This document shows positions 5,432-10,980 of a stretch of DNA of 10,980 nt, one piece after another. A program made the translations under genes and the position numbers. The notes beneath the pieces are model-generated. The model was not told the DNA's origin, searched no databases, and saw only the letters and a list, made by a program, of their open reading frames with translations. The number at the start of each line of letters is the position of its first letter. Position 1 is the stretch's first letter. Origin of the DNA: an uncultured Bacillota bacterium (GTDB taxonomy: Bacteria; Bacillota; Clostridia; Christensenellales; QAND01); assembly GCA_905208455.1 (NCBI GenBank), contig CAJLPK010000054.1:1-10980 (forward strand), written 5' to 3'.

Positions 5432-7546
5432 ATGGAAGAAAGAGTATTCACAACAGAGGTGGCGGGCAGAAAACTCACCATTGAGACGGGCAAGTATGCA
5501 CAACAAGCCGGTGGATCATGCATTGTGCGCTGTGGAGATACAGCAGTATTGGTAACAGCAACAGCAAGCGCCAAGCCGAGAGAAGGCATTGATTTTTTCC
5601 CGCTGAGCTGTGAATTTGAAGAAAAAATGTACGCTGTGGGGAAAATTCCCGGCGGCTTTATTAAACGCGAAGGACGCCCCACAGAAAAAGCAGTCCTGAC
5701 GAGCCGTTTGATCGACCGCCCACTTCGCCCCCTGTTTCCTAAAAATTATAGAAATGATGTTCAGGTCATCGCAACGGTGTTGTCAGTAGACCAAGATATT
5801 CCGCCGGCAGTCTATGCTATGATTGGTTCCTCTGCTGCGTTGTCTATCAGCAGCATTCCTTTTGCAGGCCCGACGGCCGCTGTTGTTGTCGGCATGGTGG
5901 ATGGGCAATATATTTTGAATCCTACGTTAGAGCAAATGGAAGCTTCACGTTTGAACTTGACCGTTGCCGGCACCAAAGATGCTGTGATGATGGTAGAAGC
6001 CGGCGCTAAAGAGCTTTCGGAAGACGAAATGCTGGAAGCCATCCTGTTTGCACATGAGGAGATCAAAAAAATCTGTGCCTTTATTTCTGATATACAGGCA
6101 GAAATCGGTGAGGAAAAGCAGATCGTAGCGCCAGAAGAGCATGATGAGGATTTTGATGCTAAGGTCACGTCTGCTGTAAAAGAGCGGGTGGAATGGTCCT
6201 TGGATACATTTGACCGCTATGAACGGGAAGCGCGTCAAGAACAGATCAAGCAAGAGGCTTTTGAAGCGTTTGGTGAAGAAGACGCGGAAAAAATCAAGCG
6301 TATTGACGAAATTATTTATGACCTGACAAAGCAGGTTGTACGTCGTAAAATTACCCAGCAGGGGGTGCGTCCCGATGGCCGTAAAACTACGGAGGTGCGT
6401 CCCATTTGGAGTGAAGTTGGTATTTTGAAGCGTCCGCATGGCTCTGGTGTGTTTACGCGCGGGCAGACACAAGTGATGACGATTTTGACGCTGGGTTCTA
6501 TGAGCGAAGTACAGTCTTTGGATGGGTTGTCCCCTGAGCACTGCAAGCGGTATATGCATCAATATAATATGCCGCCGTATTCAGTAGGCGAGACGCGCAT
6601 GATGCGCGGTCCGGGGCGCCGAGAGATCGGCCATGGCGCTTTGGCAGAGCGTGCGCTGGAACCCATGATTCCGGATGAAGAGACCTTCCCGTATGCCTTA
6701 AGGCTGGTCAGCGAGGTCATCAGCAGCAATGGCAGCACCTCTATGGCAAGTGTCTGTGCTTCTACGCTGGCTTTGATGGATGGCGGCGTACCGATCAAAA
6801 AGCCGGTTGCCGGCGTTGCTATGGGATTGATCAAGGACACTGAAAATGATAGTGTTACGATTCTGACCGATATTCAGGGCCTGGAAGATTTCTTGGGCGA
6901 TATGGACTTTAAGGTAGCGGGAACCAAAGATGGGATCACTGCTATCCAAATGGACATTAAAATCAAGGGCATTGACCGGGAAATCCTAACCCGTGCCTTG
7001 GCCCAGGCTAAGGAAGGCCGTATGCATATATTGGGCAAGATGATGGAAACGATTGATCAGCCTAGAGAGCATCTGTCTGAGTATGCACCTAAGATCGTAT
7101 GCTTTACCATCAATCCTGAAAAGATTGGGGAAGTCGTTGGGCCGAGAGGGAAAACCATCAATAAAATCATTGCGGAAACTGGTGTCACCATTGATATTGA
7201 AGATGATGGCAAGGTGTACATTTGCACACCAGATCAGCAGGCAGCCGACCAGGCGCGCAAAATGATTGAGGGGATCGTAAAAGAAATCGAGGTGGGCGAA
7301 GTTTATCTCGGCAAGGTTGTTCGGATTATGCCGTTCGGTGCCTTTGTAGAATTGTTACCCGGAAAAGACGGAATGGTTCACATTTCTAAGCTGGCTCGTG
7401 AGCGGGTAGAAAAGGTGGAGGATGTTGTCAATATTGGCGATGATATTCTAGTAAAGGTCATCGAAATCGACGACAAAGGGCGTATCAATCTAACGAGAAA
7501 GGATCTTTTGCCGCCAGAGCCTAAAAAAGAGAAAAAGGAAAAATAA
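5432..7546 (+). CDS. pnp: Polyribonucleotide nucleotidyltransferase (PNPase)
   Basis: PNPase degrades RNA 3' to 5' by phosphorolysis, and in reverse makes tails. It works as a homotrimer in mRNA turnover. ATG 5432 is chosen because AAGGAG (5415-5420) lies 11 bases upstream and MEERVFTTEVAGRKL is the normal N-terminus. This gives 704 residues, the expected size. In order there are the first RNase PH domain (GIDFFPLSCEFEEKMYAVGKIPGGFIKREGRP), a helical linker, and the second RNase PH domain, with LEDFLGDMDFKVAGTKDG containing D486, D492 and K494 (metal and catalytic positions). A KH domain follows with VVGPRGKTINKI (around 569-580), then an S1 domain from about residue 622. The tail is short and lysine-rich. 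The gene lies between two intrinsic terminators and is probably transcribed from the rpsO promoter by read-through. Confidence 0.98.
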   Translation: MEERVFTTEVAGRKLTIETGKYAQQAGGSCIVRCGDTAVLVTATASAKPREGIDFFPLSCEFEEKMYAVGKIPGGFIKREGRPTEKAVLTSRLIDRPLRPLFPKNYRNDVQVIATVLSVDQDIPPAVYAMIGSSAALSISSIPFAGPTAAVVVGMVDGQYILNPTLEQMEASRLNLTVAGTKDAVMMVEAGAKELSEDEMLEAILFAHEEIKKICAFISDIQAEIGEEKQIVAPEEHDEDFDAKVTSAVKERVEWSLDTFDRYEREARQEQIKQEAFEAFGEEDAEKIKRIDEIIYDLTKQVVRRKITQQGVRPDGRKTTEVRPIWSEVGILKRPHGSGVFTRGQTQVMTILTLGSMSEVQSLDGLSPEHCKRYMHQYNMPPYSVGETRMMRGPGRREIGHGALAERALEPMIPDEETFPYALRLVSEVISSNGSTSMASVCASTLALMDGGVPIKKPVAGVAMGLIKDTENDSVTILTDIQGLEDFLGDMDFKVAGTKDGITAIQMDIKIKGIDREILTRALAQAKEGRMHILGKMMETIDQPREHLSEYAPKIVCFTINPEKIGEVVGPRGKTINKIIAETGVTIDIEDDGKVYICTPDQQAADQARKMIEGIVKEIEVGEVYLGKVVRIMPFGAFVELLPGKDGMVHISKLARERVEKVEDVVNIGDDILVKVIEIDDKGRINLTRKDLLPPEPKKEKKEK

Positions 7547-7562
7547 ATATTTGGTGATAGAG

Positions 7563-7590
7563 AGGAAGCCGTTTTATGGCTTCCTTTTTG
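7563..7590 (+). terminator. Intrinsic terminator after pnp
   Basis: AGGAAGCC (7563-7570) and GGCTTCCT (7578-7585) form a perfect eight-base-pair stem around the loop GTTTTAT. A T-run continues to 7589. A-T and G-T pairs at the base can extend the stem. It starts 17 bases after the pnp stop and ends the rpsO-pnp transcription unit. The next gene therefore needs read-through or its own promoter. In 7591-7660 I see no SigA promoter I would defend. Confidence 0.88.
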
Positions 7591-7660
7591 ATTGCGGCTC
7601 AAGAGCAGCGGACAAGTTTTAATGTTCCCTTGCATATACATAGCCAGAGGTGGAATGTAA

Positions 7661-8356
7661 ATGAATGCAAGAGCAAAGAAATATTTTGCAATCAACATTG
7701 TTTTGCTGCTAATGATCGTTTCTATTTATTTGGCTACCAATGCTGCGATGCTTCAGAATGTTTTTGCACAAGTAGGGCAGTCGCCCATTTATAAAGGAAA
7801 TTCAGATGGCATAGCTTTTTTACTGAGTGCTCAGGGACAGAAGGAGGAAGTGGTCAATGCAGCAAAAACAGGGAAAGAAAATGGTGTTGTATTTACCATT
7901 GCTGTCACAGCGGATCAGCTGGAAAAAGACCCGGAAGCCATCCATGCCATAGAAGAAATGGGGCATGAAATCATCCTCCAGGGAATGATTGATACGAGAA
8001 AATCGAGCGGTGAAGAAATCCGAAAACAGCTGCATGAAGAGATGCAATGCTATGAACAAACAATGGGAAAACAAGCTCGTTTTTATTTGCCTTTCCGGCA
8101 GCAGGCAACGGCCGCCATTAAGAATGCATGCAAAGAGCAGAATATCAATGTTGTGTTGTTCAGCCAGGATGGCAGGGCCATCGTCCACAAAACGGAAGAG
8201 GAATTTGCACAAGTATTATTTGATCAAATCAAACGGGGCGATTTTATTTTTCTTGATGCTCGGAGCATAAATGTATCTATAGTAAAAGCCTTATATCAAG
8301 AGATGGAAAAAAACGGCTGGAAAAATCAAAATATTTCTCAAATGCTCATTGATTGA
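7661..8356 (+). CDS. Membrane-anchored degenerate polysaccharide-deacetylase-like protein at the ylxY position
   Basis: This 231-residue protein has a clear N-terminal signal-anchor (about residues 7-30, KKYFAINIVLLLMIVSIYLA), so most of it should lie outside the membrane. The gene lies between pnp and an M16 protease, where Bacillus has ylxY, a NodB-type polysaccharide deacetylase. The layout agrees with that fold: IAFLLSAQG stands where the TFDDGP strand would be, VVFTIAVTADQL resembles the TFFVTG strand, and MGHEIILQG resembles the GHEIGNH strand. YLPFRQ resembles the RPPYG loop, and a closing GDFIFLD segment with a late helix follows. The catalytic Asp pair, the metal HxxxH and the Arg-Pro motif are all missing, so it is probably a pseudoenzyme. 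AGAGGTGG (7646-7653) supports ATG 7661. The homology is my reading of fold and position, not a clear sequence match. A role in spore envelope formation is possible but unproven. Confidence 0.7.
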   Translation: MNARAKKYFAINIVLLLMIVSIYLATNAAMLQNVFAQVGQSPIYKGNSDGIAFLLSAQGQKEEVVNAAKTGKENGVVFTIAVTADQLEKDPEAIHAIEEMGHEIILQGMIDTRKSSGEEIRKQLHEEMQCYEQTMGKQARFYLPFRQQATAAIKNACKEQNINVVLFSQDGRAIVHKTEEEFAQVLFDQIKRGDFIFLDARSINVSIVKALYQEMEKNGWKNQNISQMLID

Positions 8357-8381
8357 AAGAATTGGGGAAAACTGGTACTAT
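8353..8381 (+). promoter_or_regulatory. SigA-type extended -10 promoter for the M16 protease gene
   Basis: TTGAAA (8353-8358) overlaps the stop codon of the preceding gene. A 17-bp spacer leads to TACTAT (8376-8381), preceded by TG at the extended position (TGGTACTAT). Transcription would start near 8388, about 20 bases before ATG 8408. The match is near consensus, and the -10 is the same hexamer as in the rpsO promoter. It implies vegetative, independent expression of the protease. Confidence 0.8.
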
Positions 8382-8407
8382 AAGAGGAACAAAAGAGGAG
8401 GACGATC

Positions 8408-9667
8408 ATGTATTTTGAACGAACCTTGGAAAACGGGGTCCGCGTTGTCGGCCAAAAGATAGAAGGATTCCGCTCTGTAAGCGTCGGCATATGGATAGGA
8501 ACGGGATCTGCCAACGAAGTATTGGCAGAAGAAAGAGGGGTTTCCCATTTTATTGAGCACATGCTGTTCAAGGGGACCAAACGGCGGACAGCGCAACAGA
8601 TTGCAGCTGAAATGGACGGCATGGGGGGGATCCTCAATGCATTTACCTCAAAGGAATGTACCTGCTATCATGCTAGAATCGTAGATGAAAAACTGCCTCA
8701 GACGCTGGATCTGCTTTGCGATATTGTGTTTCATGCCACATTGGATGAAACTGAAATGCAGAAGGAAAAAGGGGTTGTGCTGGAAGAGATCAACATGGTT
8801 GGAGACACGCCGGAGGATCTTGTCCACGATTTGTTGGCAGAGGCGTATTTTGGCGATCATCCGCTGGCACGGCCTATCTTGGGTACATCAGACAGCATCA
8901 CAAACATGACAAAGGATATTATGGTGCGCTATTTGCAAAGACAGTATGTACCCCAAAACATTGTTTTTGCAGCAGCAGGCGGGATCGATTTTGAAGCATT
9001 CTGCGACCTGGTGGCCGAGCAGACAAAGCATCTAAAAGCTGCAAGCAATGATCCGTATCGTTATCAGGCTTTCAACAGTGCGAAGCCGCGGTTTTTATCC
9101 AAAGTAAAGCCGATTGAGCAGGCGCATCTTTGTTTAAGCATGCCCGGATTCAGCCTGGAGGATGATCGCATGTATGCTCTTAATGTATTTAACAATGCGT
9201 TTGGCGGCAGCATGTCTTCCCGATTGTTCCAGCAGATTCGCGAACAGCGGGGATTGGCTTATGATGTCTATTCTCATCCTTCAACCTATGTACACAACGG
9301 GGTGTATTCCATATATGCAGGCGTTACGGCCGCCAAGGCAGTAGAGGTTTACCATCTGTTGCTGGATGAAATGCAGGATATTTTGAAAAACGGTCTTGAT
9401 AAAGAAGAATTTATACGTGCCAAAGAGCAGCTTAAGGGCAATTATATTTTGGGCCTAGAGTCCACAAGCTCCAGGATGAATGCCATTGGCCGTTCTATGG
9501 TAATGACCGGAAAGATACGAACAGCGGAAGATACCATTGCCAGCATTGAGAAAGTAACAATGGAGGATATACTGGAAATTTTGCCGATTGTGTTTGACCG
9601 TGAAAAGCTAGCGGGAAGTGCCGTTGGAAAGATCGACGAAAAGGCCTTGCAGGCTGTGCTGCAATAA
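8408..9667 (+). CDS. mlpA: M16 family zinc metalloprotease (MlpA/YmxG type)
   Basis: This is a 419-residue single-unit M16B peptidase, the usual length for the Firmicute processing-protease-like group. The inverted zinc motif HFIEH gives H47, E50 and H51. The third zinc ligand is E127 in VLEEINM, 76 residues after H51 as expected. The C-terminal half carries the family segment FGGSMSSRLFQQIREQRGLAYDVYSH, whose Arg/Tyr complete the active site. No signal peptide is seen, so it is predicted to be cytoplasmic. Start ATG 8408 has AGAGGAGG (8394-8401) six bases upstream. The gene stands alone between its own promoter and a strong terminator. The order pnp-ylxY-mlpA-dpaA matches Bacillus, except that ymxH, which follows mlpA there, is missing. 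Substrates are not known; homologues act on peptides. Confidence 0.95.
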   Translation: MYFERTLENGVRVVGQKIEGFRSVSVGIWIGTGSANEVLAEERGVSHFIEHMLFKGTKRRTAQQIAAEMDGMGGILNAFTSKECTCYHARIVDEKLPQTLDLLCDIVFHATLDETEMQKEKGVVLEEINMVGDTPEDLVHDLLAEAYFGDHPLARPILGTSDSITNMTKDIMVRYLQRQYVPQNIVFAAAGGIDFEAFCDLVAEQTKHLKAASNDPYRYQAFNSAKPRFLSKVKPIEQAHLCLSMPGFSLEDDRMYALNVFNNAFGGSMSSRLFQQIREQRGLAYDVYSHPSTYVHNGVYSIYAGVTAAKAVEVYHLLLDEMQDILKNGLDKEEFIRAKEQLKGNYILGLESTSSRMNAIGRSMVMTGKIRTAEDTIASIEKVTMEDILEILPIVFDREKLAGSAVGKIDEKALQAVLQ

Positions 9668-9687
9668 ACAAAACGGCTTGTGCTCTC

Positions 9688-9721
9688 AAAAAGCATCCTT
9701 ATGAGGATGCTTTTTATTTTT
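9688..9721 (+). terminator. Intrinsic terminator after mlpA
   Basis: AAAAAGCATCCT (9688-9699) and AGGATGCTTTTT (9704-9715) pair perfectly over 12 bases around a TATG loop. T-rich sequence follows to 9721. The A-run on the left makes it potentially bidirectional, although no opposing gene is present. It isolates the dpa genes from vegetative upstream transcription. Confidence 0.92.
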
Positions 9722-9743
9722 GTAAAATGGCAAAATGAATTGG

Positions 9744-9752
9744 CATAGAATA
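9744..9752 (+). promoter_or_regulatory. Possible SigE/SigK-type -10 box upstream of dpaA
   Basis: CATAGAATA fits the CATAnnnTA -10 pattern of the mother-cell sporulation factors SigE and SigK. It lies 23 bases before the dpaA start and behind a strong terminator. In Bacillus the orthologous spoVF operon depends on SigK. No clear -35 element is visible at the expected distance (roughly 9722-9730), so this remains a weak call. Confidence 0.35.
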
Positions 9753-9775
9753 TAGCTGTTAGGGGGAATGAACAT

Positions 9776-10588
9776 ATGAAACCGAATCTATTGATATTGG
9801 GCGGGGATCAGAGGAATAGGATGATAATGGAAATTCTAAAAGACCGTGGCTTTTCCGTAGAATATTTCTCTGATATGCACAGAGAGAATACGCAGTCTAT
9901 TTTGGAGCACATTTCACAATGCGATTATCAGCTTTTGCCAATAACACTTGGAGAGCAGTCTATCTGCGGTATCAGCCGTGAAGACCTGTTGGACGTTTGC
10001 CAGGCACACAGCCATTTATTTTGCGGTACGGCCAATGAGAATTGGACAATACATTGCAGGAAGAAAGGAATCAATCTGGTGCAGCTGCTGCAAAATGAAA
10101 CACTTGCGGCTGAAAACGCATATTATACCGCAGAAGGGGCCATTGGCCTTGTCCAGGAGCTGAGCAAAACCTCTTTGTATCAAGCTAGATGCGTTGTGGT
10201 GGGAAGCGGGCGGATTGCAACAGCGCTCTGCCGGATGCTAAGAGTACATACGCCTCATATTACAGTGCTGGCCAGAAACAAAAAACGCATGGCAGAGCTT
10301 ACTTTGGGGCAAATACCTTGTTTAGAGATTGGACAGCAAAGCAAGGCTTTTGAAAATGCAGAGATCGTATTTAATACAGTGCCGGAAAACATCATAATTC
10401 CCGCTGAACTTTGTAAAATGGCAAAAAACGGGATTTACGCAGAACTGGCTTCTGCCCCATACGGATGCCATTGGGAGAGTATTCCAGGCAGCATTCACAA
10501 GGTTTTAGGAAGCGGGCTGCCCGGAAAGCGATTTCCGTTTTCTGCAGCAAAAAGCATGGCAAATGCAATGGTCCCTTATCTAAAATAG
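9776..10588 (+). CDS. dpaA: Dipicolinate synthase subunit A
   Basis: With DpaB, this subunit oxidises the dihydrodipicolinate-pathway intermediate to dipicolinic acid, the main spore-core solute, in the mother cell. The 270-residue protein has an N-terminal segment beginning LLILGGDQRNRMIMEIL. It also has the characteristic AYYTAEGAIGLVQEL and a Rossmann nucleotide site VVVGSGRIA (G143, G145, A148). FNTVPENII, YAELASAPYG and LGSGLPGKRFPFSAAKSMAN follow, agreeing with the family's LPG...P...A end. It is somewhat shorter than the Bacillus protein (about 297 residues). ATG 9776 has AGGGGG (9761-9766) nine bases upstream. The next gene is dpaB, 12 bases downstream, so the two form an operon. Expression is probably sporulation-specific, given the upstream terminator and the possible SigK-like -10. 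Confidence 0.93.
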   Translation: MKPNLLILGGDQRNRMIMEILKDRGFSVEYFSDMHRENTQSILEHISQCDYQLLPITLGEQSICGISREDLLDVCQAHSHLFCGTANENWTIHCRKKGINLVQLLQNETLAAENAYYTAEGAIGLVQELSKTSLYQARCVVVGSGRIATALCRMLRVHTPHITVLARNKKRMAELTLGQIPCLEIGQQSKAFENAEIVFNTVPENIIIPAELCKMAKNGIYAELASAPYGCHWESIPGSIHKVLGSGLPGKRFPFSAAKSMANAMVPYLK

Positions 10589-10600
10589 GGAGGGGTTTAC

Positions 10601-10980
10601 TTGGACAATTTGCAGGGGAAAACAATCGGATGGGTAATCACCGGTTCTTTTTGTACCATAGATGCGGTGCTGCCGCAAATGAAACGATTGAAAGAGCGCG
10701 GCGCAAGGGTTCTTCCAATTTTTTCACAGAACGTGAGCATGCTGGATACGAGATTTAATGATGCCGAAGAGGTTAGGCGGAAGGTAACAGAGATCTGCCA
10801 AACAGAGATCATAGATACTTTGCCGAAAGCAGAGCCTATCGGGCCAAAAAAACGATTGGATGCTATCATTGTGGCGCCTTGTACAGGGAATACGCTGGCA
10901 AAGCTGGCAAATTCTATTACAGATACAACAGCCACGCTGGCGGTGAAGGCACACCTGCGGAACCAAAGACCTGTGATTTT
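10601..10980 (+). CDS. dpaB: Dipicolinate synthase subunit B, N-terminal part (3' end outside window)
   Basis: DpaB is the flavoprotein-like partner of DpaA in making dipicolinic acid. The first 126 codons are present. Translation from TTG 10601 gives an N-terminus with GKTIGWVITGSFCTIDAVLP, a DTRFNDAEE segment, AEPIGPKKRLDAIIVAPCTGNTLAKLANSITD and NQRPVI. These follow the DpaB/SpoVFB pattern (nucleotide-binding TGS near the start, APxTGNxxAKLAN in the middle). The TTG start is chosen because GGGAGGGG (10588-10595) lies five bases upstream and no ATG or GTG upstream fits the family N-terminus. The spacing to dpaA is 12 bases, so the pair is cotranscribed. The frame is open to the end of the window. 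Confidence 0.93.
   Translation, partial: MDNLQGKTIGWVITGSFCTIDAVLPQMKRLKERGARVLPIFSQNVSMLDTRFNDAEEVRRKVTEICQTEIIDTLPKAEPIGPKKRLDAIIVAPCTGNTLAKLANSITDTTATLAVKAHLRNQRPVI

Noticed and set aside
5945..6562. 205-residue open frame on the minus strand inside pnp
   Set aside because: It is a shadow frame opposite conserved PNPase sequence, and its composition is unlike a real protein.
7620..7645. Possible promoter (TTGCATATACAT) before the ylxY-position gene
   Set aside because: No matching pair of -35 and -10 elements with acceptable spacing was found. The AT-rich words alone are not enough.
7576..7794. 72-residue plus-strand frame overlapping the pnp terminator and the start of the ylxY-position gene
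   Set aside because: It begins within the terminator loop, has no ribosome site and overlaps a better-supported gene with a signal-anchor.
10465..10758. 97-residue plus-strand frame across the dpaA-dpaB junction
   Set aside because: It is out of frame with both dpaA and dpaB, which are clear family members, so it is a shadow.

Overview
The window looks like a chromosomal housekeeping segment from an endospore-forming Firmicute, most likely a member of the Clostridia with moderate GC. Gene order follows the classical Gram-positive translation and RNA-processing cluster (infB-rbfA-nrnA-truB-ribF-rpsO-pnp). It then runs into the sporulation-linked stretch known from Bacillus (ylxY position, mlpA-type M16 peptidase, dpaA, dpaB). 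Dipicolinate synthase genes point to a spore former. Every gene is on the + strand, and I see no mobile element, CRISPR array, tRNA or rRNA.

Region 1 (1-4960) is a tightly packed operon with overlapping or abutting genes. It holds the 3' part of infB (the window opens immediately after the P-loop GKT), rbfA, nrnA, truB, and an unusual ribF. The ribF gene keeps only the FMN adenylyltransferase half. Its riboflavin-kinase half is absent, and the frame runs instead into a complete CX5R tyrosine/lipid-type phosphatase. A good internal Shine-Dalgarno and in-frame ATG sit exactly at the junction.

Region 2 (4961-7590) holds rpsO and pnp. A near-consensus extended -10 promoter lies upstream, followed by a GC-rich leader that may carry an S15 autoregulatory fold. 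One intrinsic terminator lies between rpsO and pnp, and another follows pnp.

Region 3 (7591-9721) contains a membrane-anchored protein at the ylxY position. It has a polysaccharide-deacetylase-like layout but none of the catalytic residues. An M16 zinc protease follows, with its own near-consensus promoter and a strong terminator.

Region 4 (9722-10980) contains dpaA and the first part of dpaB (TTG start), preceded by a possible mother-cell sigma -10 box. The dpaAB pair makes dipicolinic acid for spores.

The main point of novelty is the adenylyltransferase-phosphatase fusion. The degenerate deacetylase-like protein and the possible rpsO leader pseudoknot are secondary.
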